A DNA stretch of 64,000 nt from CAG-698 sp964385755 (lineage in GTDB: Bacteria; Bacillota_I; Bacilli_A; ML615J-28; CAG-698), in assembly GCA_964385755.1 (NCBI GenBank), contig CAYLPZ010000001.1, forward strand, positions 124,001-188,000, read 5' to 3'. Position numbers and translations under genes: made by a program. The notes below the pieces were generated by a model, which ran no database searches, was not told the DNA's origin, and saw only the letters and a program-made list of their open reading frames with translations. Position 1 is the stretch's first letter; every line of letters starts with the position of its first letter. This document shows positions 43,687 to 53,158 of this stretch, piece after piece.

Positions 43687-44628
43687 TTACTTTATTTTCT
43701 TAAAATTACCTAATGTTTCATTTACAGAACTCATATAAGCAAATGATCCAGGGAAACGATTTAAGATTTTCTGGAAATCAACTACTTGATTTTTATTAAT
43801 AATACAAACAAGTAAAGATTTTTCTTTATGTGTATACATTCCTTGCGCATGCATAACAGTGGCGTCGTGTTTAAGTTCAGTTATTATTGCTTTAGAAAGT
43901 TCTTCTTCATAGTTTGTAATTACTTCAAACTTAATGGCAGCTTTACCACCTTTGATTATTGAATCAGAAACAAATGAAGTAGTAAAACAATAAATAATGC
44001 AACAAACAACTGGACCAAATTTATAGCCGTAAACAAAGAAAGAAGCAAACGCTACTACAACATTAATACAAAAAATAATCCACATAAAGTTATATTCTGG
44101 TTTTTTGTGTTTAATTATTTTTGCAACATAATCAGATCCACCTGTTGAAGAATTCATTTTAATAACAACACCATAAATAAAACCATTGACTACACCAGCT
44201 GTAACTGGGCCAAGAATTTTCGATGAATAATCATAAATTGCTATTTCCTCACCACTAGAAGTTATGACTGATTGAATTATTTCCGGACCAAATACAATTC
44301 CTGATACATCAATAATTCTTAGTTTGAATAATAATAAGAACAAAGAAAATGATAAAATATATACAAAACTTTTCCATGAAAACTCTTTATCAATTAAGAA
44401 AAAGGTAATTAAGAAAAGTGGTATATTAATAATTAATGACATATATCCAACTGAAAAATCAAAAATATATTGGATCATTGTAGCAATACCATTAATTCCT
44501 GCTGGCGCAAATGAATTAGGGAAAACAAATAATTCATAGTTTAGTGCACCTAATAATCCTAATGCTAATATTAATAATACTTGAAAAAATAGTTTTAATT
44601 GTTTTTTTGTTTTTTTATTTCCATCCAT
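43687..44628 (-). CDS. YitT-family membrane protein (copy 2)
   Basis: This is a 313-residue member of the same family as the gene at 27901-28797: a basic N-terminus, about five membrane segments, FPNSFAPAGINGIATMIQY and KMNSSTGGSDYVAKI in the DUF161 part, and a DUF2179 end with HAQGMYTHKEKSLLVCIIN. The two copies differ clearly and are not a recent duplication. The substrate is unknown. The start follows TAGGTAGG. Confidence 0.9.
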   Translation of the reverse strand: MDGNKKTKKQLKLFFQVLLILALGLLGALNYELFVFPNSFAPAGINGIATMIQYIFDFSVGYMSLIINIPLFLITFFLIDKEFSWKSFVYILSFSLFLLLFKLRIIDVSGIVFGPEIIQSVITSSGEEIAIYDYSSKILGPVTAGVVNGFIYGVVIKMNSSTGGSDYVAKIIKHKKPEYNFMWIIFCINVVVAFASFFVYGYKFGPVVCCIIYCFTTSFVSDSIIKGGKAAIKFEVITNYEEELSKAIITELKHDATVMHAQGMYTHKEKSLLVCIINKNQVVDFQKILNRFPGSFAYMSSVNETLGNFKKIK

Positions 44629-44696
44629 AATTCCTACCTATAAAAATACAGTAATATTCTACCACTTTTTTCAAAAAATAACAATATAATAATAAA

Positions 44697-44725
44697 AAGG
44701 GATGAAGAATCTAATCTTATCCCTT
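44697..44725 (-). terminator. Intrinsic terminator of nfnAB
   Basis: AAGGGAT/ATCCCTT with an inner AAGA/TCTT pairing forms the hairpin. A T-rich tract follows on the minus strand, 8 bases after the nfnB stop. Confidence 0.75.
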
Positions 44726-44732
44726 ATCATTT

Positions 44733-46121
44733 TTATTTATTTTTTAAATATTTATCGATTGCTTCTGCAGCTTTCTTACCAGCACCCATAGCAAGGATTA
44801 CAGTTGCGGCACCTGTAACTGCATCACCACCAGCATAGATACCTTCTCTTGAAGTTAAACCATCTTCATCAACAATGATTCCACCCCATTTTTGAGTTTC
44901 TAAGCCTTTAGTTGTAGATTTAATTAATGGATTTGGATTTGTACCTAAAGCCATAATAACGCAATCTGCATCAATTTCAAATTCTGAATTTGCTTTCTCA
45001 ACAGGTTTTCTACGTCCTGAAGCATCAGGCTCTCCAAGTTCCATTTCTACGCACTTAAGTTTTGCGGCTGTACCAGTTTCATCACCAAGAATTGCAACAG
45101 GGTTAGTTAATACTTTGAAGATAATTCCTTCTTCCATTGCATGTTCTACTTCTTCTTTACGTGCAGGAAGTTCTTCTAAACCACGACGGTAAACGATATA
45201 AACATTTTCAGCACCTAAACGTTTTGCGCAACGAGCAGCATCCATAGCAACATTTCCACCACCAACAACAGCAACATTTTTGCTTTGTTTAATTGGAGTT
45301 TCAGAATCTGGAAGATATGCTTTCATTAAGTTAACACGTGTTAAAATTTCATTAGCACTGAATACACCTTTTAAGTTTTCGCCAGGAATTCCCATAAATT
45401 TTGGAAGACCTGCACCACTACCAATAAAGATAGCTTCAAATCCGAATTCTTCAATTAATTCATCAATTGAAATAACTTTACCAATAACCATATTAGTATT
45501 AATTTCAACACCTAGTGCTTTTAAATTTTCAATTTCTTTTTGAACAATAGATTTTGGTAAACGGAATTCTGGAATACCATATACTAAAACACCACCAGCT
45601 AAATGAAGTGCTTCAAAAATAGTTACTTGATATCCTTCTAAAGCTAATTGACCAGCACAAGTAAGTCCAGCAGGTCCTGATCCAATAATAGCTACTTTAT
45701 GACCATTAGATTCTGGTTTTACAGGAGCTTGTTTGCAGTTAGCATTATGATAATCGGCAACAAATCTTTCAAGTCTACCTATACCTACAGCTTCAGTCTT
45801 AATACCACGAACGCATTTACCTTCGCATTGGTTTTCTTGAGGACAAACACGTCCACAAACTGCTGGTAAAGCACTGCTCTTATGAATAATATCATATGCT
45901 TCTTCAAATTTTTCTTCACGAACTTTAGCGATAAAATCAGGAATATTAATTCCAACAGGACAACCACTTACACATGGTTTATTCTTACAATTTAAGCAAC
46001 GATTTGCTTCATCAATTGCCATTTCTTTTGTATATCCACAAGCAACTTCTTCAAAATTTTTGTTACGAACATTAGGTTCTAAAGATGGCATTGGGTTCTT
46101 TTTAGGTGACATATTAGGCAT
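44733..46121 (-). CDS. nfnB: NADPH-side flavoprotein subunit NfnB (GltA/SudA-like)
   Basis: This 462-residue protein has an N-terminal Fe-S helical domain (CLNCKNKPCVSGCPVG and CGRVCPQENQCEGKC), then two dinucleotide-fold domains (VAIIGSGPAGLTCAGQLA and VAVVGGGNVAMDAARCA). It ends in GGDAVTGAATVILAMGAGKKAA. Alone it would be called a glutamate synthase small subunit. Next to a PyrK-like partner and without a large GltB, it fits NfnB, half of the bifurcating NADH-dependent ferredoxin:NADP oxidoreductase. Confidence 0.9.
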   Translation of the reverse strand: MPNMSPKKNPMPSLEPNVRNKNFEEVACGYTKEMAIDEANRCLNCKNKPCVSGCPVGINIPDFIAKVREEKFEEAYDIIHKSSALPAVCGRVCPQENQCEGKCVRGIKTEAVGIGRLERFVADYHNANCKQAPVKPESNGHKVAIIGSGPAGLTCAGQLALEGYQVTIFEALHLAGGVLVYGIPEFRLPKSIVQKEIENLKALGVEINTNMVIGKVISIDELIEEFGFEAIFIGSGAGLPKFMGIPGENLKGVFSANEILTRVNLMKAYLPDSETPIKQSKNVAVVGGGNVAMDAARCAKRLGAENVYIVYRRGLEELPARKEEVEHAMEEGIIFKVLTNPVAILGDETGTAAKLKCVEMELGEPDASGRRKPVEKANSEFEIDADCVIMALGTNPNPLIKSTTKGLETQKWGGIIVDEDGLTSREGIYAGGDAVTGAATVILAMGAGKKAAEAIDKYLKNK

Positions 46122-46123
46122 AA

Positions 46124-46981
46124 TTATTTAACCTCTTTCTTCATAAGATTACAAGCTTTTTCTCTTGCTCTAGCTTCAAAATCAGAGTAACTTCTTGATC
46201 TTGACATAGCTTCATCAAAGTCTACTTCGAATGCATCAAAGTCTGGTCCATCAACACATGCAAATTTAGTTTTTCCACCAACAGTAAGACGGCAGCAACC
46301 ACACATACCAGTTCCATCAATCATAATTGGGTTCATACTAATTACAGTTTTAACATTATATTTTTTAGTTACAGCAGTAACAAACTTCATCATGATAAGT
46401 GGTCCGATTGCAATAACTTCATCATATTGATTTCCCGCATTAATTAATTCTTCTAGAGCTTGAGTAACTAAACCTTTAGTTCCATAGCTTCCATCATCAG
46501 TCATTAATTTTAAAACGTCACTACAATCAGTAAATTCTTTTTCAAGAATAACTAAATCTTTATTTCTAAAACCAACTACAGAGTGAACTTCACATCCAAT
46601 CTCATGTAATTTTTGTGCAACAGGTAATGCGATAGCACAACCTACACCACCACCAACTACACAAACTTTCTTTAGACCTTCAACTTCTGTTGCTTTTCCT
46701 AGAGGTCCTACAAAGTCATGAATGCAATCTCCTTCATTAAGCATGTTAAGTTGCATTGTTGTTCCACCAACAATTTGGAAAATGATAGCTACTGTACCTT
46801 TTTCTCTGTCATATCCAGCAATAGTTAGAGGGATACGTTCACCCTTTTCATCAACTCTAAGAATAATGAACTCACCAGGTTCAGCTTTCTTAGCAATAAA
46901 AGGAGAATAAACTTCCATTCTAGTTACTGTAGGATTTAGTTCTTCTTTCACAATAATTTGGTTTAATTTAAACTTGTCCAT
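46124..46981 (-). CDS. nfnA: NADH-side flavoprotein subunit NfnA (PyrK-like)
   Basis: This 285-residue protein has a FAD-binding barrel (RIPLTIAGYD; FQIVGGTTMQL), an NAD-binding domain (KVCVVGGGVGCAIALPVAQ), and a C-terminal 2Fe-2S site with CGCCR and the later Cys in KFACVDGPDFD. It begins the two-gene nfnAB unit, 2 bases before nfnB. Together they couple NADH and reduced ferredoxin to NADPH formation in anaerobes. Confidence 0.9.
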   Translation of the reverse strand: MDKFKLNQIIVKEELNPTVTRMEVYSPFIAKKAEPGEFIILRVDEKGERIPLTIAGYDREKGTVAIIFQIVGGTTMQLNMLNEGDCIHDFVGPLGKATEVEGLKKVCVVGGGVGCAIALPVAQKLHEIGCEVHSVVGFRNKDLVILEKEFTDCSDVLKLMTDDGSYGTKGLVTQALEELINAGNQYDEVIAIGPLIMMKFVTAVTKKYNVKTVISMNPIMIDGTGMCGCCRLTVGGKTKFACVDGPDFDAFEVDFDEAMSRSRSYSDFEARAREKACNLMKKEVK

Positions 46982-47011
46982 TTTTTTACTCCCTTATCAT
47001 ATATTTTCTAT

Positions 47012-47040
47012 TTATTGAATAAATTTTTATTGAATAAATT
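47012..47040. repeat. Tandem 14-bp repeat after nadK
   Basis: TTATTGAATAAATT occurs twice with one base between, directly downstream of the nadK stop. It may fold weakly on the minus strand. No role is evident. Confidence 0.5.
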
Positions 47041-47041
47041 A

Positions 47042-47926
47042 TTATTTATTAAATAAGTTTTGACTTGATAATGTCACTTTGAAAATCGGCTCAAATAATG
47101 ATTTCTCATTATTGACTTTTGCCATTTTCAAAATCTTTTCACCTTTTCTAAGTGCAATTTTTGTTGTTTCATCAATTTCAATCATAATCTTTCCATCAAT
47201 AAAAACAACGGGTTTTTCTTTATCATATTTTTTTACTCTTATAGGATCACTAATGTCAATTTCAACTTCATCAGAATCATTAACAACTAAAGAAGTTATC
47301 GTACGAAGTTGTGGACACAAAGGAGTGATAACATAATTATGAGCAGTAGGTAACAAAAGTGGTCCTCCACTTGACAAATTATATCCACTTGAACCTGTTG
47401 ATGTTGCAACTATTACACCATCTGCATAAAATGAAGTTTTGTTTTTCTTATTAATATACATATTAATAAGCATCATCTTGTATAAACTTCCTCTTTCAAC
47501 ACTTACTTCATTAAAGGCATAACCTTTTTGTATTTCTTGATCTTTTGTAGTAACAACATATTCCAAGGTATTTCTTTCTTCCACAAGATAATTACCAGAA
47601 AGAACATTCAAAAGCATTTCTTGGTAATTATTTGTTTGTGCTTCCATCAAACAGCCTACACGTCCTAAATTAATCCCATAGTATATAAAATCATAATCTA
47701 CATACTCATGTAGTTTGTTAAGAAGTGTCCCATCACCACCAAGTACTAATGCGATGTCAACTTTATCTTTTGAATCAAATACCTTTTCATCAATACAATC
47801 ACATGTTTCTTTTTCAATAAATACAGTACATCCGTTATTTTTCAAAAAAGAAATAACTTCTTTAGAAAAACGAAGGTCTTCATCTTTAGATTTATTCACT
47901 AAGAATAAGATACTTTTATTAATCAT
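47042..47926 (-). CDS. nadK: NAD kinase
   Basis: This 294-residue protein has the catalytic LVLGGDGTLLNKLH, NLGRVGCLME, the ATP/NAD region TSTGSSGYNLSSGGPLL, and ITPLCPQ. It makes NADP from NAD. The start is ATG 47926 after AAGGAG; the longer frame lacks a ribosome site. It lies just upstream of nfnAB, so NADP supply and NADP reduction sit side by side. Confidence 0.95.
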   Translation of the reverse strand: MINKSILFLVNKSKDEDLRFSKEVISFLKNNGCTVFIEKETCDCIDEKVFDSKDKVDIALVLGGDGTLLNKLHEYVDYDFIYYGINLGRVGCLMEAQTNNYQEMLLNVLSGNYLVEERNTLEYVVTTKDQEIQKGYAFNEVSVERGSLYKMMLINMYINKKNKTSFYADGVIVATSTGSSGYNLSSGGPLLLPTAHNYVITPLCPQLRTITSLVVNDSDEVEIDISDPIRVKKYDKEKPVVFIDGKIMIEIDETTKIALRKGEKILKMAKVNNEKSLFEPIFKVTLSSQNLFNK

Positions 47927-48041
47927 AAAATTACTCCTTCTTCTTCCATTAAATATTATATAACATTTTTTATATTTTTTCAACAAATTGCGTATTTCAT
48001 TTATTATTTTTTATATATGATATTAGTATTTAATATATAAA

Positions 48042-48059
48042 AGAATTTATTATAATTCT
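48042..48059 (-). terminator. Weak hairpin after the Fic gene
   Basis: AGAATT and AATTCT with a six-base loop are followed by TTTTATATA on the minus strand, 6 bases after the Fic stop. It is a marginal terminator. Confidence 0.35.
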
Positions 48060-48065
48060 AACAAA

Positions 48066-49265
48066 TTAGTTTACTAGATTTAAATTTAGTGAATATACTT
48101 TATACTTAGCCTGTTTTTCTTCTTTTATTAGTTCTTTATTAATTAATGAAATAATAATTTTTCTTGTCGTTGGTTCAGAGGCACCAATAAATGAAGAAAT
48201 GTCATTAATATTAGGTTTTTCGCCTTTAAAAGAATCTGTTTGATATAACATCCATAACACATCTTTCTCTTGTTTAGATACATTTAATGTTGCTAGTATA
48301 TTTTTTGCATTATTTAATTCTCTTTCTTTAATCAATAAATAATCATATGTTTTTTCAAATGCTTTTTCAATAATGTTAACAAATTCATATACAAAAGAAG
48401 TTATATCTCCTTTGTTATATTTACTATTTGTTTCATCAAATGCATCATAATATTGTTTCTTATTCTCTTTAATTGTTAAACTTAATCTAAAAGCAATTAT
48501 TGGATTATATGACATTTTTAAATAAGTTGAAGAAATATATCTATTAGTTCTTCCATTTCCATCATAAAATGGATGAATATAAGAAAACATATAATGAAAA
48601 ATTGCAATTCTAATTATTGGCTCAACTGATTCATCATTTAAGAAATTAATAGCGTTTGACATCATCTCTATTATCTTAGCTTCTGGCATTACTCCTTCAT
48701 GCATAACTCTACCTGAGTTTTCATTTAATACTTGGACAGAATCAGCTCTAAATATTACACCATCCGGTTTATCTTTTGGATTACTTTTAATTATATCGTC
48801 TAATACTAATTCATCATACAAAGTTCTAACATCATTACAATTATTAATGATATCATGTTGATTATTCATTAATAATAAATATTTATTTATCAAGCTTAAA
48901 ATTTTATTAGATTTACTATTTTTATTTTCATTTATAGTATCAATTATTTCACTAATTTCTTTTCTTGTGCTTATTATTCCTTCAATTTCATTAGTATATA
49001 ATATTTCATCTATTAAAGATTTCTTTATATATAGTGTTTTTGCTAAGGATGGAAGCATATTTAATAAATCAGTTACTTTTTTATCTATAAAAGAAATATT
49101 TGATATCATTTTTAATATATCTTTATGATAAAAGAAAAAAGCAGGATAATTTTGGATATTAAATTTGAACTTATATGTATTTTCAGAATTAAATCTTTTT
49201 TCATATAATTCATTATATTTATCTTTATCAATAAAATACTTTTTAAATAAAGATTCACTCCACAT
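48066..49265 (-). CDS. Fic-domain protein with N-terminal inhibitory motif and C-terminal HTH
   Basis: This 399-residue protein has the Fic active site HPFYDGNGRTNR at 231-242, complete with catalytic His231. The inhibitory motif (S/T)xxxE(G/N) is present upstream as TNEIEG (Thr91, Glu95), marking a class II Fic whose own N-terminal helix blocks ATP binding. A C-terminal winged helix of about 55 residues (about 335-390) is typical of chromosomal Fic proteins. It would AMPylate a target protein when released. It is monocistronic, with a consensus promoter embedded in a palindrome. Base composition is like its neighbours. Confidence 0.93.
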   Translation of the reverse strand: MWSESLFKKYFIDKDKYNELYEKRFNSENTYKFKFNIQNYPAFFFYHKDILKMISNISFIDKKVTDLLNMLPSLAKTLYIKKSLIDEILYTNEIEGIISTRKEISEIIDTINENKNSKSNKILSLINKYLLLMNNQHDIINNCNDVRTLYDELVLDDIIKSNPKDKPDGVIFRADSVQVLNENSGRVMHEGVMPEAKIIEMMSNAINFLNDESVEPIIRIAIFHYMFSYIHPFYDGNGRTNRYISSTYLKMSYNPIIAFRLSLTIKENKKQYYDAFDETNSKYNKGDITSFVYEFVNIIEKAFEKTYDYLLIKERELNNAKNILATLNVSKQEKDVLWMLYQTDSFKGEKPNINDISSFIGASEPTTRKIIISLINKELIKEEKQAKYKVYSLNLNLVN

Positions 49266-49599
49266 AAAAACACCTCTTTTTTTTAATTATATTCAAAATA
49301 ATTGACATTGTCAACAAAATAATTACACATTTTTTTTGTCAAAATTCGTTTTATGTTGCTATAAAACAAAAATTAATAGTTTTTTTGTCAAAATATAATA
49401 ATTTATAAACTTTAGTAATTAACTAAAAAGATTTGACCCTATTACAAACTTTGTTTGTTAGTTTCTTATAGAATCAAACCTATTCATTCAATATAGTAAA
49501 GATGGACTATTTTAATATAAAGTGTGAACAATCATTTTTTTAATTAGTAATTAAGATTATCCTATTTTTATTTTATTAAAATATATATCTTTAATATAA
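49266..49599 (-). promoter_or_regulatory. Fic upstream region: promoter in palindrome plus direct repeats
   Basis: This 334-base gap holds no gene. On the minus strand a full-consensus promoter (TTGACA at 49314-49309, 17 bp, then TATAAT) drives fic. The plus-strand sequence TTGACATTGTCAA (49302-49314) is a 13-bp palindrome that contains the -35 box. Two copies of a 15-bp direct repeat TTTTTTTGTCAAAAT lie upstream at 49331-49345 and 49380-49394, each carrying the same TGTCAA half-site. The remainder (49400-49599) is AT-rich with nothing recognised. Confidence 0.6.
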
Positions 49600-51096
49600 T
49601 TATTTTGTTATTTCTTTAATAGCAAATGATATAAATCTAGCAGTATCACTTGATACCATTCCAACTTCACCATATTTATCTTTAGCCATATCACCTGCAT
49701 AACCATTGATATAAGCACCACAAGCACATATAAATGAAATATCTTCTATCTTTATATCATTCATTCCAAATATTCCAGTTAATACTCCCGTTAAGACATC
49801 ACCAGAGCCGGCAGTTGCCATTCCACTGTTTCCTGTTTCCACAAAGAAAGTATTATCTTTACTTGCTACTATTGTTGTAGGGCCTTTTACTAGAAGTGTT
49901 ACTTCATACTTTGTTACAAACTCTTTAGCAACTTTTAATGGGTCATCAAGAATTTCTTCTGTTGATAGTGATGTAAGTCGTGATAGTTCCTTAATATGTG
50001 GTGTAAGGATTATGTTTTTCTTGCCTTTTAATATACTTAAATCCATTTTTGATAAAGTATTTATTCCATCCGCATCTATTATTAAAAAGCCTTTATAGTC
50101 ATTAATTAAGTAAGATAATATTTTTTGATATTCACTACTATTATCATTATCCCAGCCAACACCAACACTTGTGCACCTTACACCTTCTAGTGCTTCTTTT
50201 AGTTTTTCCTCATCATAAATCATCTTACCATCGATAGAGGGCATACTTGTTATTACAGTTTCTAGCACATTACTAAAAATCAAATCATATATTTCACTAG
50301 GACAGATAATTTTGCTTATGCCACAACCGCTATAAAGAGCAGTTTGTGAAAGATTTGCTAAACGAATAGCTCCTGGGTACTTTTTAGATCCACCAATAAT
50401 TGCAACAGTTCCATAAGTTCCTTTATGGCTATTTTCTTTTCGTTTTGGAAATATACTCTTCACATCTTCTTTTTCAAGTAAATAAGCATCAACTAAACAT
50501 GGATTAATCCCAATTTCTCCATTAATTTTTGTTTTCATAACATCTTTAGCGTCATTTAGAAAATGTCCTGGTTTGTAATATCCAATTGAGATTGTTTGCA
50601 TGCTCTTAACTGTTTCTATGTATCTTCCGTTATCACCATTTAAACCAGAATTGATATCAATAGAGATTACATTTTGATGCTTATTAATATACTTTATTGT
50701 CTCACTAATCTCTTTTGATGGCACTCCTTTAAAACCAGTACCTAATAGAGCGTCAACAACTGTATCAAACGTAATATTAATTGCATCTTCTAAATAGATT
50801 GTTTTAATACCAATCTCTTGACATTTATCATAAAAATACTTTCCATCTTGTGAAAATTTGTCTTTTGTTAAAACGATAGTAACATCTTTTTTATCCTCAT
50901 AAAGTAAAATAGCTAAAGCATAGCCATCACCAGCGTTATTGCCACTACCACATACTATACCAATTTTTCCTTGAAAATTTCCTAGTCTAAATATTTGTTT
51001 TGCGGCGGATGCCATTAACTTTTTGCTAGGAATTTTTGTAGCAATTGTATTTTTATCTGAAAGTCTCATATTTTCAACTGTTAATATTTTTTTCAT
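49600..51096 (-). CDS. nnr: Bifunctional NAD(P)H-hydrate repair enzyme (epimerase + dehydratase)
   Basis: This is a 498-residue fusion. The N-terminal NnrE epimerase (about 1-210) has VCGSGNNAGDGYALAI and an active-site Asp in VVDALLGTGFKG. The C-terminal NnrD dehydratase (about 215-495) has GTYGTVAIIGGSKKYPGAI, LTPHIKELSRL and GNSGMATAGSGDVLTGVL. It repairs damaged NADHX and NADPHX. It lies downstream of the Rnf/Eet block but is separated from it by a strong hairpin. Confidence 0.95.
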   Translation of the reverse strand: MKKILTVENMRLSDKNTIATKIPSKKLMASAAKQIFRLGNFQGKIGIVCGSGNNAGDGYALAILLYEDKKDVTIVLTKDKFSQDGKYFYDKCQEIGIKTIYLEDAINITFDTVVDALLGTGFKGVPSKEISETIKYINKHQNVISIDINSGLNGDNGRYIETVKSMQTISIGYYKPGHFLNDAKDVMKTKINGEIGINPCLVDAYLLEKEDVKSIFPKRKENSHKGTYGTVAIIGGSKKYPGAIRLANLSQTALYSGCGISKIICPSEIYDLIFSNVLETVITSMPSIDGKMIYDEEKLKEALEGVRCTSVGVGWDNDNSSEYQKILSYLINDYKGFLIIDADGINTLSKMDLSILKGKKNIILTPHIKELSRLTSLSTEEILDDPLKVAKEFVTKYEVTLLVKGPTTIVASKDNTFFVETGNSGMATAGSGDVLTGVLTGIFGMNDIKIEDISFICACGAYINGYAGDMAKDKYGEVGMVSSDTARFISFAIKEITK

Positions 51097-51129
51097 AACA
51101 AAAACTCTCTTATCTATATTTTTAATAAA

Positions 51130-51156
51130 AGCTGCTAATATAAATAATTAGCAGCT
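51130..51156 (-). terminator. Terminator of the Rnf operon
   Basis: AGCTGCTAAT and ATTAGCAGCT form a perfect 10-bp stem with a seven-base loop, 7 bases after the Gx_transp stop. The following tract on the minus strand is T-rich (TTTATTAAAA). Confidence 0.75.
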
Positions 51157-51163
51157 AATTGGT

Positions 51164-51661
51164 TTAAATTTTTATCTTATCTAATTTCTTAATTAATTGT
51201 GCTCCAATCAGTCCAATTAATACTCCAGCAACCGTGCCTGTAATTAATAAAACTGGTAAATAGTAGACAATTTCTGTAGTAGACATAAGTATACACGCCA
51301 TAATAATTTGTCCTATATTATGAACAACACCACCAATCACACTTACTGTAATACATGATAGTTTTGCTAACTTTTTAATTAATGTCATTATAGTTAAACT
51401 AAGAACAGCTCCTGAAATACTTAAAAGAAACGTTTGAAAATTTGTATAAAATAAGGTCATAAGGAAAACACGAGATAAGCTGACAATAGCAGCTTCTTTC
51501 CATGATGCACGATATAAAAGGTAAATAATTATTACATTGGGTAATCCTAGTTTGATACCCTGTATAGGTACAAACGCTGGAATTGAGCTCTCAATAAATG
51601 AAAATATTAGAGCCAGTGCAATTAAGAATCCCAAAAAAGATACCTTATGTACTTTTTTCAC
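51164..51661 (-). CDS. Gx_transp membrane protein (EetB-like; annotated heptaprenyl diphosphate synthase component I)
   Basis: This 165-residue protein has about five membrane segments and the PF07456 pattern: SSIPAFVPIQGIKLGLPNVI, LLYRASWKEAAIVSLSRV and GGVVHNIGQIIMA. It is not a prenyltransferase. As I recall, the Listeria flavin-based electron-transfer locus pairs a protein of this family (EetB) with a NusG_II protein (EetA). Here it lies 2 bases after the NusG_II gene and ends the rnfCDGEA operon, so a role in transmembrane electron or quinone/flavin handling is likely. Substrate transport remains an alternative. Confidence 0.85.
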   Translation of the reverse strand: MKKVHKVSFLGFLIALALIFSFIESSIPAFVPIQGIKLGLPNVIIIYLLYRASWKEAAIVSLSRVFLMTLFYTNFQTFLLSISGAVLSLTIMTLIKKLAKLSCITVSVIGGVVHNIGQIIMACILMSTTEIVYYLPVLLITGTVAGVLIGLIGAQLIKKLDKIKI

Positions 51662-51663
51662 AG

Positions 51664-52014
51664 CTAAATTTCTACTATGTTGTTTTCTCCAATAACTTTA
51701 ATAAATAAATGATTAAAAACACACATAATAAAATCTCCTTCCTTACTAATTTTTCCCCTTTTCACACATTCTTTAGAATCACAATTTGATTCTTTAACCC
51801 AAACTTTTCCATCTTGTATTACTAAAATAACATTTCCATCAATAAAAGCGTATTCCCCTTCATCTTTTAAAGAATAACGCGCAACAGTAATGTCATCAAT
51901 TTTTACCACTACTTCACTTCCTTCATCTCTTGATAAATTAACAAACAAAAATATAATAGCAATCAATATAATTGAAGCAATAATTAGATAATCTTTTGAT
52001 TTTAATTTATTCAT
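51664..52014 (-). CDS. NusG domain II protein, membrane-anchored (EetA-like)
   Basis: This 116-residue protein has one N-terminal membrane segment (about 7-25) and an exported beta domain of the NusG_II type with VVVKIDDITVARYSL and DGKVWVKESNCDSKECVKRG. Two Cys in this region (DSKEC and SNC) may pair, and a third lies at FIMCVFNHLFIKVI, the conserved end of the family. It follows rnfA by 4 bases. NusG_II-Gx_transp pairs recur in flavin-based extracytosolic electron transfer loci; its precise role is unknown. Confidence 0.85.
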   Translation of the reverse strand: MNKLKSKDYLIIASIILIAIIFLFVNLSRDEGSEVVVKIDDITVARYSLKDEGEYAFIDGNVILVIQDGKVWVKESNCDSKECVKRGKISKEGDFIMCVFNHLFIKVIGENNIVEI

Positions 52015-52018
52015 TTTA

Positions 52019-52558
52019 TTAAAATGCTAAGAATGCTAAAGCCATCATTGCGGCAACAAGTAAGCTAATTGGTAAGCCACGAAATGCCTTTGGAACACTT
52101 TCTTCATTAATTCTTTCACGAAGTGTACTATATATGATTATTGTAACAATAATAGCAACACCTGCGCAAAGGCTTGTAACAACTGCTTCTAAGAATGATA
52201 ATGCACATACATTTAAGCATAATCCAACTACTAGTCCATTGATAGCAAATGTAAATAAATCACTTTTACAACAATCACATAAGAATTTATTTGTAAATAA
52301 AGATACTAAATAACTAACACCAATTGTAACTAAAACGAAAACAAATGATGAAAGATATTGTAAATCTGCAAGTAAATATTTATTAATTGGCCAAGTGATA
52401 AATGTAGTAACTAACATGACAACTAATGTGCATGTTCCAACAACTAAACCTTGTTTACAAGAACGTGGTCTTTCAATTACTGCTCCTGTGCCTAAGAAAT
52501 TTACTATTGATTGATTACTTGATAAAATAGCTGCTAATATAATTGCGATAACATTCAT
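52019..52558 (-). CDS. rnfA: Rnf complex subunit RnfA
   Basis: This 179-residue integral membrane subunit has six segments and belongs to the NqrDE/RnfAE family. Cys-bearing motifs occur in facing helices (FLCDCCKSD and LCLNVCALSFLEAV) near where the membrane 2Fe-2S of Rnf binds. It pairs with RnfE to carry electrons across the membrane. The start is one base after the RnfE TAG region in this tight operon. Confidence 0.93.
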   Translation of the reverse strand: MNVIAIILAAILSSNQSIVNFLGTGAVIERPRSCKQGLVVGTCTLVVMLVTTFITWPINKYLLADLQYLSSFVFVLVTIGVSYLVSLFTNKFLCDCCKSDLFTFAINGLVVGLCLNVCALSFLEAVVTSLCAGVAIIVTIIIYSTLRERINEESVPKAFRGLPISLLVAAMMALAFLAF

Positions 52559-52560
52559 AA

Positions 52561-53157
52561 CTACATAGCCTCCTTATCACATTTATTACATATTGCATTA
52601 ATTACAGCAAGAACGATTGCTAAAACAATATAAGCACCATAAGCTGAAACAAATGCAGATACTTTTACATTTTCCATAAATCCAATGGCAACGCCAAAGA
52701 TTGAACCATTTCCTAAAAACTCACGAACAACACTTGTAACAATCATTAAACAAGCAAAATATAAAGCACAAGCAACACAAGTTAAAACTGAAGTAGGTTC
52801 TTTTTCTAAGCCTTCTACTTGTTTGTTTGTTCTAAACACGCCTAAACTTAATGCGACGCAAGCTAGTTCCATTCCAACTTGATCAAATAAACTAGATATA
52901 AATGCTTTCATTAACATTTGAACAAGCACTGCAAAACCAGTTACAACAATTAAATTAACTACAAGTTTAACCTTTTCAGGAACAATTCCTTTAATTAATG
53001 TAATTACTAATGAACTTAATACTAATGTAACTAACACTGCTAAGCTCATACCTAATGCAGCACGCAAATCTTTAGTAGATGCTAAAATTATGCAAACTCC
53101 AAAAGGAACAAGTAAAGAAGGAGCACCTTTTGTTAAAAATTTCTTTAAACTAAACAT
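52561..53157 (-). CDS. rnfE: Rnf complex subunit RnfE
   Basis: This 198-residue membrane subunit has six segments and is paralogous to RnfA. Typical stretches are PSLLVPFGVCIILASTKDL, FISSLFDQVGMELACVALSLG and NGSIFGVAIGF. Cys in the first helix and in the ACVAL helix fit the shared Fe-S site with RnfA. It begins one base after rnfG. Confidence 0.92.
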   Translation of the reverse strand: MFSLKKFLTKGAPSLLVPFGVCIILASTKDLRAALGMSLAVLVTLVLSSLVITLIKGIVPEKVKLVVNLIVVTGFAVLVQMLMKAFISSLFDQVGMELACVALSLGVFRTNKQVEGLEKEPTSVLTCVACALYFACLMIVTSVVREFLGNGSIFGVAIGFMENVKVSAFVSAYGAYIVLAIVLAVINAICNKCDKEAM

Positions 53158-53158
53158 C

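Noticed and set aside
44733..46121. Glutamate synthase small subunit
   Set aside because: No large GltB subunit is nearby and the preceding gene is a PyrK-like FAD/2Fe-2S protein, so NfnAB explains the pair better.
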